From NCBI GenBank assembly GCA_964501315.1, contig CAZCSO010000007.1:1-64000 (forward strand): 64,000 nucleotides of DNA. The letters run 5' to 3'. Below the pieces are notes generated by a model. That model searched no databases and had not been told where the DNA came from. It saw only the letters and a list, made by a program, of their open reading frames with translations. This document shows, piece after piece, positions 1 to 8,134 of the stretch. The position numbers and the translations under genes were made by a program. The DNA comes from UBA5603 sp964501315 (GTDB lineage: Bacteria > Bacillota_I > Bacilli_A > Izemoplasmatales > Hujiaoplasmataceae). Positions within the stretch are counted from its first letter, which is position 1; each line of letters begins with the position of its first letter.

Positions 1-741
1 TAAAGGATAATCAACTTTTTTTATAGAATGAGCCGATACGGGTAGAATCAGCACACATGTGATGATAAGTCCTATCCAATCAGGAATGACTCTTAAGATG
101 ATAAGGAGCGCATTGATAAAGATAAGAGAGAAAAACACTATTTTTTTGACGTTAACGTGTGGTGTCACGGTGATGGGGTGACACTCAATCGAAGGAATCA
201 ACACCCAAACGGTAATTATTAAGAGAATAAATCCCAGCACGGTTATCGGAACCATTGTCGCAATGAATTCCGTGAATGATAAATCATAAAAGGCGTACAA
301 ATAGATGTTTTGTGGATCACCCATCGGCGTGAGGGAACTCCCTAAGTTCGCAGCGAATGTTTGTAAAATGACGATGATAAGTGCGTAACGCTCTTGATGG
401 GTCTGTTTGGTGACGTAAAGCGTAAATGGAACCAACGTCAATAAAACCGCATCATTGGTAACCCACATACCCATGAAAAAAGTAGCGACGACTATGACCA
501 ACGCAATCCACTTTATCGAATAAAAACGCGACACCAATTTGATAGCGATATAGCTAAACAGATTTGCTTCAAAAAAACCGGATACGGCAATCATCAGTGT
601 GAACATGACGATCAGTACTTTGGTATTAATGTAATCTAAATAAGCCATCGAAGGGGTAATAAAGAAACACGATACGATGGTAAAAAGCAAAGCAATTATA
701 AATACTTTATCTTTCCAAAAATACGATAAAAATGATCTCAA
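1..741 (-). CDS. SLC13/ArsB-NhaD-type anion or ion permease (partial, C-terminus outside window)
   Basis: An open frame of 247 codons runs off the left edge of the window. It starts at TTG (739-741), chosen because AAGAGGTG lies 5 nt upstream (747-754 on the plus strand). The protein is a string of hydrophobic segments. At about residues 130-145 it carries the NLGSSLTPMGDPQNIYLY stretch, which resembles the G-[DN]-PQN signature in transport helices of the ArsB/NhaD/SLC13 superfamily. Another conserved-looking segment is WVTNDAVLLTLVPF. The family moves arsenite, sodium/protons or dicarboxylates across the inner membrane; the substrate cannot be decided here. It is divergent from hrcA and shares the 742-926 intergenic region. 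Family assignment is fairly sure, substrate unknown. Confidence 0.82.
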   Translation of the reverse strand, partial: MRSFLSYFWKDKVFIIALLFTIVSCFFITPSMAYLDYINTKVLIVMFTLMIAVSGFFEANLFSYIAIKLVSRFYSIKWIALVIVVATFFMGMWVTNDAVLLTLVPFTLYVTKQTHQERYALIIVILQTFAANLGSSLTPMGDPQNIYLYAFYDLSFTEFIATMVPITVLGFILLIITVWVLIPSIECHPITVTPHVNVKKIVFFSLIFINALLIILRVIPDWIGLIITCVLILPVSAHSIKKVDYPL

Positions 742-841
742 ATTAACACCTCTTGTGTCATCGCCATCATTATATCACGGCGGTGAAATAAATCAATTTG
801 AAAGTGATGAAAAGAGCTGTATCTAAAATAATTTATTATTG

Positions 842-868
842 TTAGCACTCAACACTTGACATTGCTAA
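842..868 (+). promoter_or_regulatory. Degenerate CIRCE operator (upstream copy)
   Basis: TTAGCACTC (842-850), nine bases, then CATTGCTAA (860-868). The left arm is a perfect CIRCE arm and the right arm has two mismatches to GAGTGCTAA. It covers the -35 hexamer of the hrcA promoter. HrcA is known to bind CIRCE, so this is a plausible second repressor site. Confidence 0.7.
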
Positions 869-884
869 ACCGGTTGTGTATAAT
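856..884 (+). promoter_or_regulatory. Sigma-A promoter of the hrcA operon
   Basis: TTGACA (856-861), a 17-nt spacer, then TATAAT (879-884): a perfect vegetative consensus. Predicted start of transcription is about 890-892. It sits between and under two CIRCE-like elements, the expected architecture for a strong promoter held down by HrcA. Confidence 0.9.
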
Positions 885-888
885 TATG

Positions 889-915
889 TTAGCATTCGAA
901 AACTCGGAGTGCTAA
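889..915 (+). promoter_or_regulatory. CIRCE operator (start-site-proximal copy)
   Basis: TTAGCATTC (889-897), a 9-nt spacer (898-906), then GAGTGCTAA (907-915). This is the classical CIRCE inverted repeat with one mismatch in the left arm. It overlaps the predicted transcription start and its right arm abuts the hrcA Shine-Dalgarno sequence, so HrcA bound here would block initiation. Confidence 0.92.
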
Positions 916-926
916 GGGGTGATATC

Positions 927-1940
927 ATGCTTAGCGAACGTCAAGAATTGGTCCTTAAATTAATCATTGAAGAATACGTAAAAACCGCTGAACCCGTTGG
1001 CTCGCGAACGTTATCTAAACAAATGGAGGTTTCGCCTGCGACCATTCGCAACGAAATGTCCGATTTGGAAGACCTAGGTTACCTGGAAAAAACTCACACC
1101 TCCAGTGGTCGTGTTCCCTCTGAAAAAGGATATCGATATTATATTGAATCCATCATTAAAAATATCGAAGACGATGGTGATACGTTCAGCGAATACGATT
1201 CGCTGTTTGAAAACCGTGAAGTCGGACGTGATGAAGTCATCAAAGAAGCGATTAATTTACTAAGCCAAGCCACCAATTGCACCGCCATAGCTTTAGGACC
1301 GAACGCCTATAATTCTAAGGTTAAAAAAGTGCAGTTGATTCCTTTAAAAGAAACGTCGGCCTTAATCTTGGTTATCACCAATTATGGTTATGTTGAATCC
1401 AAACAAATCACAATTAACGAAACCATGGAAATGTCAGAGTTGGTGAAGGTGATTGATTTATTGAATGAATTACTGGTTGATACACCCATCTCTCAAGTTT
1501 CTGAGAAGCTTCATTATGAAATTCAACGACAAAAAATTAAAGAGTTGCTTAAGTATCGTGAAACGATAGTCGATTCATTCATCGAAGCATTCTCAAAATT
1601 TGCTCAAGCTCGTTATTATTTGACGGGTTCGTCAAACATGCTTTATCAACCCGAATTCAATGATATTCACAAACTTCGAGAATTTTTGAACACCATTGAA
1701 AACAATGAGATTTTTAAAATAGTAGAAACGGATTCCGATGGGATTAGTGTTAAAATTGGGAGTGAAAACACCGTCACGGCTATGCAAGATTGTACGGTTG
1801 TATCCGCCAATTATGAAACTCAAGAAGGCGAACACGGTACCATAAGTTTGGTCGGACCGACGCGTATGGAATATCGAAAAGTCATTCCACTTATCCGTTA
1901 CATTGCTAAGCATTTGTCAAAATTATACGAAGAGGATTAG
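927..1940 (+). CDS. hrcA: Heat-inducible transcription repressor HrcA
   Basis: Repressor of class I heat-shock genes; it binds CIRCE and depends on the GroE chaperonin for activity in studied Firmicutes. The N-terminal winged helix (SERQELVLKLIIEEYV, then PATIRNEMSDLEDLGYLEK at about residues 38-56) and the GRVPSEKGYRYYIE segment are typical. Length is 337 aa, normal for the family. The start at ATG 927 follows AAGGGG; an upstream in-frame ATG at 876 lies before the transcription start and inside the promoter, so it is rejected. It is the first gene of hrcA-grpE-dnaK-dnaJ and so probably autoregulated through the two operators upstream. Confidence 0.96.
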   Translation: MLSERQELVLKLIIEEYVKTAEPVGSRTLSKQMEVSPATIRNEMSDLEDLGYLEKTHTSSGRVPSEKGYRYYIESIIKNIEDDGDTFSEYDSLFENREVGRDEVIKEAINLLSQATNCTAIALGPNAYNSKVKKVQLIPLKETSALILVITNYGYVESKQITINETMEMSELVKVIDLLNELLVDTPISQVSEKLHYEIQRQKIKELLKYRETIVDSFIEAFSKFAQARYYLTGSSNMLYQPEFNDIHKLREFLNTIENNEIFKIVETDSDGISVKIGSENTVTAMQDCTVVSANYETQEGEHGTISLVGPTRMEYRKVIPLIRYIAKHLSKLYEED

Positions 1941-1949
1941 GAGATGCCA

Positions 1950-2570
1950 ATGAAAGATAAAGAAAAAAAAGAAAAAGTTACAGAAAGTCCCGATGTTGAA
2001 GCATCCACGACTACGGTAGATGAAACGTCGACGCTGGATGACAAAATCGAATCCATCCAAACTGAACTAGAGAATGTAAAAGATAAATACTTACGAGCTT
2101 TAGCGGAAATGGAAAACTTCAAAAAACGTAATTCTGAGGAACTGAAACGCGAGCGTAAATACGCTTCCTACCCTGTTGCAGATCGCTTAATTACTCAACT
2201 CGAGGTGTTTGAACAAGCACTCAATGTTCAAACCGATGATCCTCGGTTCAAAAATTTCCTCTACGGTTTTAAAATGATTAAAGATTCGCTCATGACCATT
2301 TTGACCGATGAGGGTGTCAAAAAAATAACAATCGAAATCGGCACGATTTTTGACCCAACGACGATGGAAACGATTGAATCGACGCACGATGAATCGTTTA
2401 AGGAAAACGCAGTTATCAAAGTGGTCAAAAACGGATATATGTATAAAGATCGATTGCTACATCCTGCTTTAGTTGTTGTGAACATTAAACCCAAACAAGA
2501 AGAAGCAGATGTAGAAGAAGATAAAGCTATCACTGATTTAAATGAAAATCTCGACAATAATGTCGCATAA
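1950..2570 (+). CDS. grpE: Nucleotide exchange factor GrpE
   Basis: Cochaperone that releases ADP from DnaK. An acidic, charged N-terminus precedes a long coiled coil, which includes the conserved LRALAEMENFKKR segment. The C-terminal beta domain ends in the family pattern GYMYKDRLLHPALVVV (about residues 168-183). ATG 1950 is preferred over ATG 1944 because AGGAG (1939-1943) touches 1944 but is 6 nt from 1950. About 206 aa. It lies 9 nt after hrcA and 15 nt before dnaK. Confidence 0.95.
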   Translation: MKDKEKKEKVTESPDVEASTTTVDETSTLDDKIESIQTELENVKDKYLRALAEMENFKKRNSEELKRERKYASYPVADRLITQLEVFEQALNVQTDDPRFKNFLYGFKMIKDSLMTILTDEGVKKITIEIGTIFDPTTMETIESTHDESFKENAVIKVVKNGYMYKDRLLHPALVVVNIKPKQEEADVEEDKAITDLNENLDNNVA

Positions 2571-2585
2571 TCGGAGGAACAATAA

Positions 2586-4409
2586 ATGAAAAAAATAATC
2601 GGTATTGACTTAGGAACAACCAATTCATGTGTCGCAGTTATGGAAGGATCCGAAGCTAAGGTCATTCCAAATCTTGATGGAAACCGGACAACCCCTTCCG
2701 TCGTCGCATTTAAAGACGATGAAATTCAAGTGGGTGAAGTCGCCAAACGTCAAGTTATTACAAACCCAAACACAATCTATTCAATTAAACGGAAGATGGG
2801 GACCAATCAAAAAGTCAGAGTAAACAACAAAGACTACACGCCTCAAGAAATCTCTGCAATGATTTTAAGAAATTTGAAAGAATCAGCAGAAGCATATCTC
2901 GGTGAAACCGTAACGGAGGCTGTCATCACGGTTCCTGCTTACTTTAACGATGCTCAACGTCAAGCAACCAAAGATGCTGGTAAAATTGCTGGACTCGAAG
3001 TAAAACGAATCATCAACGAACCAACCGCTGCTGCATTAGCTTATGGTATCGATAAAAAAGATAAAGAACAAACCGTTTTGGTTTATGACCTCGGTGGCGG
3101 AACGTTCGACGTATCAATCTTGGAATTGTCCGATGGTACGTTTGAAGTTATCTCAACGAGCGGTGACAATCATCTCGGTGGTGACGACTTTGACCAACGT
3201 GTTCAAGAATGGTTGGTTGACGAATTCAAAAAGGAAACAGGCGTTAACTTAAGTAATGACAAAATGGCATTACAACGTTTAAGAGACGCAGCCGAAAAAG
3301 CCAAAAAAGAACTCAGCTCGATTACGCAAACACAAATCTCTCTACCATTTATTTCGATGACATCAAACGGCCCCGTTCATCTTGAAAAAACGTTAACGAG
3401 AGCTAAATTCAACGAATTAACCGCTGATTTAGTCCAACGTACCGTCGAACCGGTTCGTCGCGCATTATCCGATGCTAAAATGACGGCTAAGGATATTGAT
3501 CAAGTCTTATTGGTGGGTGGATCAACCCGTACTCCAGCCGTTCAAGATACAGTTAAGAGTATTTTGGGTAAAGAACCCAATCGTTCTGTCAACCCTGATG
3601 AAGTCGTTGCAATGGGTGCCGCCATTCAAGGTGGCGTCTTGAAAGGTGACGTCAAGGATGTTCTCTTACTCGACGTTACACCGCTTTCATTAGGTATTGA
3701 AACATTGGGCGGCGTTTTCACGAAGTTGATTGATCGTAATACAACGATTCCAACTTCAAAATCGCAGGTTTTCTCAACTGCCGCTGACAACCAACCTGCT
3801 GTTGATATTCACGTTCTTCAAGGTGAACGTTCGATGGCAAAAGATAATAAAACATTGGGTCATTTCCAATTAGCAGATATTCCACCCGCCCCAAGAGGCG
3901 TACCACAAATCGAAGTCAAGTTTGATATCGATGCCAACGGTATTGTTAACGTTTCGGCTAAAAATGTCGCTACTGGAAAAGCAAATTCAATTACGATCCA
4001 ATCGGGTTCCGGATTATCGGAAGCTGAAATCGATCGAATGGTCAAAGAAGCTGAACAGAATGCAGAATCCGATAAACAAAAACGTGAAGAAGCTGATTTG
4101 AGAAACGAAGCCGACCAAATGATTTTCATGACCAACAAAGCCATCAAGGATTTAGGCGATAAAGTGACGGATAGTGAAAAATCGGAAGCTGAATCCCTAA
4201 TCAAGGATCTGGAAAGAGCCTTAAAAGGTGATAACCTTGATGAAATTCGTCGCGCTAAAGAAGCTTTGGAAAAATCGACGCAAAAATTATCCGAACGTGT
4301 GTACGCTGAAATGAATAAGAACCAAGGCAATGACGGCGGTTCTAATCAAGGTGGCGGCGCAAGTGATGACGGCGATCAAGTTTTTGACGCTGATTATAAA
4401 GAAGTTTAA
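2586..4409 (+). CDS. dnaK: Chaperone DnaK (Hsp70)
   Basis: ATP-driven protein-folding chaperone. It opens with the Hsp70 signature IGIDLGTTNSCVAVMEG. The other two signatures, VYDLGGGTFDVSIL (about 160-173) and VLLVGGSTRTPAVQ (about 306-319), are intact. The substrate-binding domain and a Gly-rich tail ending in the acidic Hsp70 C-terminus follow. At 607 aa it is full length. A GGAGGA ribosome site precedes ATG 2586. It works with GrpE upstream and DnaJ downstream; a small hairpin after it may reduce dnaJ expression. Confidence 0.98.
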   Translation: MKKIIGIDLGTTNSCVAVMEGSEAKVIPNLDGNRTTPSVVAFKDDEIQVGEVAKRQVITNPNTIYSIKRKMGTNQKVRVNNKDYTPQEISAMILRNLKESAEAYLGETVTEAVITVPAYFNDAQRQATKDAGKIAGLEVKRIINEPTAAALAYGIDKKDKEQTVLVYDLGGGTFDVSILELSDGTFEVISTSGDNHLGGDDFDQRVQEWLVDEFKKETGVNLSNDKMALQRLRDAAEKAKKELSSITQTQISLPFISMTSNGPVHLEKTLTRAKFNELTADLVQRTVEPVRRALSDAKMTAKDIDQVLLVGGSTRTPAVQDTVKSILGKEPNRSVNPDEVVAMGAAIQGGVLKGDVKDVLLLDVTPLSLGIETLGGVFTKLIDRNTTIPTSKSQVFSTAADNQPAVDIHVLQGERSMAKDNKTLGHFQLADIPPAPRGVPQIEVKFDIDANGIVNVSAKNVATGKANSITIQSGSGLSEAEIDRMVKEAEQNAESDKQKREEADLRNEADQMIFMTNKAIKDLGDKVTDSEKSEAESLIKDLERALKGDNLDEIRRAKEALEKSTQKLSERVYAEMNKNQGNDGGSNQGGGASDDGDQVFDADYKEV

Positions 4410-4427
4410 TAATCCAATGATTCGATG

Positions 4428-4449
4428 AAAAGCAGTCAATCTGCTTTTT
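4428..4449 (+). terminator. Weak hairpin between dnaK and dnaJ (attenuator-like)
   Basis: AAAAGCAG (4428-4435), 5-nt loop, CTGCTTTT (4441-4448) ending in T5. The stem is short and half A-T, so partial termination is more likely than full. It lies within an otherwise continuous heat-shock operon. Confidence 0.6.
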
Positions 4450-4471
4450 GTCATATAGGCGAGGTGAGGGA

Positions 4472-5605
4472 ATGGAAAAAAGAGATTATTACGAGGTGTT
4501 GGGTGTTTCCAAAAGTGCCTCCGACGATGAGATAAAAAAAGCTTATCGTTCTTTAGCTAAAAAGTATCACCCCGACGTATCAACCGAACACAACGCAGAA
4601 GCAAAATTTAAAGAAATTCAGGAAGCCTACGAAGTGCTCTCAGATTCTGAAAAGCGAAGCCAATACGATCGATTCGGCCATCAAGCGAATCAGTTTAACG
4701 GTGGTGCGGGTTTCAGTGGCTTTGGTGGTGGATTTGATAACTTTGATTTCGGCGATATTTTTTCTGCATTTTTCGGTGGTGGTTCACGTGGTGAATCTGG
4801 GCGAGCTCGTCCGCGAAAAGGATCCGATATTCAACGTCGCATGACGATTGCGTTTGAAGATTCCATTTTCGGTAAAAAAGAAAAGATTAAAGTACCAACG
4901 TACGATGAATGTCCAAGTTGCCATGGAAGTGGCGCTCGGAGTGCATCGGATATCCATACCTGTTCGCGATGCAAAGGCAGTGGATCTGTGGTTGTAGAGC
5001 AGCAAACGCTCTTTGGCCGTACGCAAACCCGTACAACGTGTCCTGTGTGTCATGGAACTGGGAAAGAGATAACAAACAAATGCAATACGTGTATGGGCGA
5101 AGGGGTCGTAAAAGTCAATAAAGACGTAGAAATCAAGGTCCCAGAAGGTATCGAAACCGGTCAACAAATTCGATTGGAAGGGTATGGAAACAAGGGCGCT
5201 TTCGGCGGTCCAAATGGAGATTTGTACATCGTCTTTGAAGTGAAACCATCGGATATCTTCACTCGGGAAGGCGATGACATCATCATCAGTGTGCCAATCA
5301 GTTTTTCGCAAGCTGCTTTAGGAGCGGATATCGAAGTTCCGACGGTTTACGGACCAGTGATGTTAAAAATCCCACCCGGAACACAATCAAATAGCCGGTT
5401 CCGGTTAAGAGATAAAGGCGCACCTAATGTTCGAACTAAAAATCATGGCGATGAACATGTCATTGTCAATGTCATTACCCCCAATAAGTTGACTCCAGAA
5501 CAAAAACGTTTGTTCGAAGAACTGGATAAACTTGGCAACACCAATCAATCTCAAAATGCTTGGGATAAGTTTAAATCAAATTTTCAATCAAAATCAAAGC
5601 ATTAA
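4472..5605 (+). CDS. dnaJ: Chaperone DnaJ (Hsp40)
   Basis: Type I J-protein that delivers substrates to DnaK and stimulates its ATPase. It has a J domain with HPD (KKYHPDVS, about residue 31), a Gly/Phe-rich linker, and four CxxCxGxG-type zinc repeats (CPSCHGSG, CSRCKGSG, CPVCHGTG, CNTCMGEG at about 144-210). C-terminal substrate domains follow. 377 aa. The start is ATG 4472 behind GAGGTGAGG; an upstream TTG at 4448 lies in the dnaK-dnaJ hairpin and is rejected. It is the last gene of the operon and is followed by a strong terminator. Confidence 0.97.
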   Translation: MEKRDYYEVLGVSKSASDDEIKKAYRSLAKKYHPDVSTEHNAEAKFKEIQEAYEVLSDSEKRSQYDRFGHQANQFNGGAGFSGFGGGFDNFDFGDIFSAFFGGGSRGESGRARPRKGSDIQRRMTIAFEDSIFGKKEKIKVPTYDECPSCHGSGARSASDIHTCSRCKGSGSVVVEQQTLFGRTQTRTTCPVCHGTGKEITNKCNTCMGEGVVKVNKDVEIKVPEGIETGQQIRLEGYGNKGAFGGPNGDLYIVFEVKPSDIFTREGDDIIISVPISFSQAALGADIEVPTVYGPVMLKIPPGTQSNSRFRLRDKGAPNVRTKNHGDEHVIVNVITPNKLTPEQKRLFEELDKLGNTNQSQNAWDKFKSNFQSKSKH

Positions 5606-5614
5606 GTCCTAAAG

Positions 5615-5640
5615 CCTACGGTAATCCGTAGGTTTTTTTT
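5615..5640 (+). terminator. Rho-independent terminator of the heat-shock operon
   Basis: CCTACGG (5615-5621), TAAT loop, CCGTAGG (5626-5632), then a run of eight T. Confidence 0.93.
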
Positions 5641-5650
5641 ATATTCTTTC

Positions 5651-5679
5651 TTTACATTCATTTTTTGGTAGCGTATAAT
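5651..5679 (+). promoter_or_regulatory. Promoter of the padR-jetABC operon
   Basis: TTTACA (5651-5656), 17-nt spacer, TATAAT (5674-5679). Predicted start is about 5686, upstream of the palindrome at 5707-5729 and of padR. Confidence 0.85.
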
Positions 5680-5706
5680 ATAAAGAGATTATGTATAAAA
5701 ACAATA

Positions 5707-5729
5707 TATATATAAACACATTATATATA
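5707..5729 (+). promoter_or_regulatory. Putative PadR operator (AT-only inverted repeat)
   Basis: TATATATAA (5707-5715), ACACA spacer, TTATATATA (5721-5729): a perfect 9-bp inverted repeat between the transcription start and the padR ribosome site (5731-). PadR-family regulators usually repress their own operon from nearby palindromes. The arms are simple AT repeats, so chance is not excluded. Confidence 0.55.
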
Positions 5730-5744
5730 GAAAGGAGTGATCCG

Positions 5745-6095
5745 ATGAATCATTCCAGTGAATACATTCGTGGGTTTACGGAATACATCATACTTTCGAT
5801 TTTGTCGAAATTTGACAGTTACGGGTATGAAATGACCAAAGTCATTCATACCGTAAGCGATTCTTACTTTTCGTTGACGGAAGCGACTCTATACTTTGCG
5901 CTGAAACGAATGGAAGAAGATGGTCAAATCACATCGTATTATGATAAAAATAAAAAAGGAATGACCCGTAAATTATATAAGATCACTCCGAAAGGGTTGG
6001 AAGAGCTTGCTCATTTCCGAAACGACTGGAAAGTGATTGAGCAAAACATATCCAATTTGGTTGGAGGTGGGTTCGATTATTACAAGGACGAATGA
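5745..6095 (+). CDS. PadR-family transcriptional regulator
   Basis: Winged-helix regulator of 116 aa. The core SYGYEMTKVIHTVS...LTEATLYFALKRMEEDGQI (about residues 25-65) is the PadR helix-turn-helix with the usual TLY recognition helix. It is followed by the wing and the KLYKITPKGLEEL beta-turn region. ATG 5745 follows AAAGGAGTGAT; an earlier ATG at 5691 lies upstream of the palindrome and has no ribosome site. It is 36 nt upstream of jetA on the same strand, behind a single promoter, so it probably controls the condensin-like operon. The signal it senses is unknown. Confidence 0.88.
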   Translation: MNHSSEYIRGFTEYIILSILSKFDSYGYEMTKVIHTVSDSYFSLTEATLYFALKRMEEDGQITSYYDKNKKGMTRKLYKITPKGLEELAHFRNDWKVIEQNISNLVGGGFDYYKDE

Positions 6096-6131
6096 ACCAA
6101 CTCAAACTACTAAGACAAGGGAGACGATACC

Positions 6132-7529
6132 ATGGATGTATACAAAATAATACCTCAAAACTTTTTTTCATTGCTAAACTGTAAAAATCAAAGCATCTAT
6201 TTACAATCTGTCTTTGCCGTATTTCGTGTATACGAACAAGGCTCGATTCTGGGAATGGATAAATCAATTGCTCAGCAAGCCATCATTGACGAATTAGAAC
6301 GGATGAGCGATGACGTCGAAATCGAAGGAATCGATCCGTCTACCCCTATACGTGACAAAGCGAACGGAATCTTACGTCGTATGGAAGAACTTGAATGGAT
6401 CGATATTGATATTAATAACGACTACGTCGAAATTTTGAATTTTCGTGATTACGCAATTACCATGATTCAGGCCTTGAAATCCGTGACAGACGATCCCTTT
6501 TACGGATCCGATGAACAAACGAGTGAATTTAGAGGTTACATTTTTACCGTCTACTCGTTATTACAACAAGATAAAGGCGAATACGCGATGGTCATTGATC
6601 AAGTATACCGAAATACCATTGCGTTTGTTAGAGAAATTCGAAAGTTAGATTCACGCTTGAAATTTTACATTAAGTCCATTGTCGATAACGCAGAAATCAA
6701 GGATTTAATCAATCTGCTGGTCAATTATAAAGTTGAATTGGTTGATCAGGCTTATTCGCGGCTGAAAACATCCGATAACATCAATAAATACAAACTAGAG
6801 ATTATCAAGAAGCTAGAAGAATATCAACAAAATCCAGTTATTATGGATTTGATTGCCCGGGAATACTTGATGATGTCCAATCAAAACGTTGAACTCGCTA
6901 AGGTTCGAGCAAATAAGAAGATCGACGACATGATTGACATTTACAATTCGCTTTCATTTATCATCGATGAAATTGACCGGAAAAACAAAGTTTACGTCAA
7001 TTCTACGATTGCAAAGATTAAATTTTTACTGAATGATGATGAAAACATTATTGGGAAACTTAATCAACTATTGAAGTACGCCGCCGTCAACATCAAGAAG
7101 TACAAGACGGAACAAGTATTGAGAAATCTTTCGCCACTGTTTCAGTTAAAATCGCACGCATTTGTCAATACAAACTCACTTTATACACCTCGAGGTGCCT
7201 ATTCACATGCGGATGCTCAGTATTTGCTCGACAACGACATCACACCGTCTTCCGCGTTGCAAGAAGCGTTCTATAAGGAGTTTGAAACCGACTACTCTGA
7301 AGATGTCATCCAAAAATACCTAAATGCGATGTTTAAAAAACAAAGCATCATCAAAGCTTCGGATCTTGTCAAAGAAGACGTAAGCGATGAAACGATTTTA
7401 AAGCTATTGTACATCTTGGTCTACGCAGGCGAGGAACTAAATTATTATATCAAGCCGCTATCCACGCAAATTCATCATAAACGCTTTAGATTAAATGATT
7501 TTCAAATATTAAGGGGGCAATCTCGATGA
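6132..7529 (+). CDS. jetA: JetA/MksF-like kleisin-type subunit of an SMC complex (DUF5716-like)
   Basis: A 465-aa helix-rich soluble protein. Its N-terminus (residues 1-40, including IPQNFFSLL and the FAVFRVYEQGSILGMDK region) matches my memory of the Firmicutes 'Wadjet JetA family' (DUF5716). In characterised Wadjet and MksBEF systems this subunit bridges the SMC heads as a kleisin and binds the JetB/MksE partner. The supporting evidence is the gene order JetA-JetB-JetC with sizes 465/202/1080 aa and overlapping reading frames: its TGA stop overlaps the ATG of jetB (7526). RBS AGGGAGA lies before ATG 6132. The role is inferred from family and context; no catalytic motif is expected. Confidence 0.8.
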   Translation: MDVYKIIPQNFFSLLNCKNQSIYLQSVFAVFRVYEQGSILGMDKSIAQQAIIDELERMSDDVEIEGIDPSTPIRDKANGILRRMEELEWIDIDINNDYVEILNFRDYAITMIQALKSVTDDPFYGSDEQTSEFRGYIFTVYSLLQQDKGEYAMVIDQVYRNTIAFVREIRKLDSRLKFYIKSIVDNAEIKDLINLLVNYKVELVDQAYSRLKTSDNINKYKLEIIKKLEEYQQNPVIMDLIAREYLMMSNQNVELAKVRANKKIDDMIDIYNSLSFIIDEIDRKNKVYVNSTIAKIKFLLNDDENIIGKLNQLLKYAAVNIKKYKTEQVLRNLSPLFQLKSHAFVNTNSLYTPRGAYSHADAQYLLDNDITPSSALQEAFYKEFETDYSEDVIQKYLNAMFKKQSIIKASDLVKEDVSDETILKLLYILVYAGEELNYYIKPLSTQIHHKRFRLNDFQILRGQSR

Positions 7530-8134
7530 TTCTAGAACAGTATGATCAACTCACTGCAGCTCAAAAACAAATGTTTACCGATACCTGTGTTCGATTATTG
7601 GCAAATTCCTTTTTGGCTCGTGATAAACGAGACAATAAGGAGATGTATTACTTTGTTTTGAGTTTTAAAACACTCTTTGACGAGTATTTTGGAGTCATTA
7701 ATTACGAATTATTCCTTGATCGCGACCGAGGAGCCATTCAATTGATTTCTAAAGAAAATCACAACGTATTAAAACTAAAAAAGGACGAATCATTGATATT
7801 GCTGATTTTACGAATTCTGTTTCATCAACACCTGGTGGATACATCAATCAACGACAATGTCGTGATTACCATCGATGAAATACACCAGAAATACGATGCG
7901 TTGGAATTAAAGAAGAAAATCAACAAGACGGATCTAGTGGCCATCTTAAGATTGTATCGTAAGTATAATCTGATAGAGCCACTCGGTGATATTACCCAAA
8001 GCGGGGCCCGCATCGTCATCTATCCTACCATATTGATGGCCATATCCACATCCGAAATTAACGATGTTTTAGATGTGATTGGCCGAATAGCTAATCCAGA
8101 AGGAGGTCAAAAAACCGATGAAGAGATTAACTAA
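7526..8134 (+). CDS. jetB: JetB/MksE-like accessory subunit (DUF4194-like)
   Basis: A 202-aa protein with predicted winged-helix character, such as DESLILLILRILFHQHLVDTSIND and the LDLIEPLGDI-like region (KYNLIEPLGDITQSGARIVIYPTIL, about 145-170). Size, position and sequence style fit the DUF4194 family to which JetB/MksE belong. It is translated by ATGA coupling to jetA, and its last 17 nt overlap jetC, so the three products are probably made in a fixed ratio. In studied relatives this protein binds the kleisin and DNA. Confidence 0.78.
   Translation: MILEQYDQLTAAQKQMFTDTCVRLLANSFLARDKRDNKEMYYFVLSFKTLFDEYFGVINYELFLDRDRGAIQLISKENHNVLKLKKDESLILLILRILFHQHLVDTSINDNVVITIDEIHQKYDALELKKKINKTDLVAILRLYRKYNLIEPLGDITQSGARIVIYPTILMAISTSEINDVLDVIGRIANPEGGQKTDEEIN

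Noticed and set aside
742..826. Possible short gene between the permease and the heat-shock promoter
   Set aside because: No frame with a ribosome site; the stretch holds only regulatory DNA for the two divergent genes.
3860..4330. 156-aa open frame on the minus strand
   Set aside because: It lies wholly antisense to dnaK, has no ribosome site and a composition expected from the opposite strand of a conserved gene.
4784..5311. 175-aa open frame on the minus strand
   Set aside because: Antisense shadow of dnaJ with no recognisable protein features.
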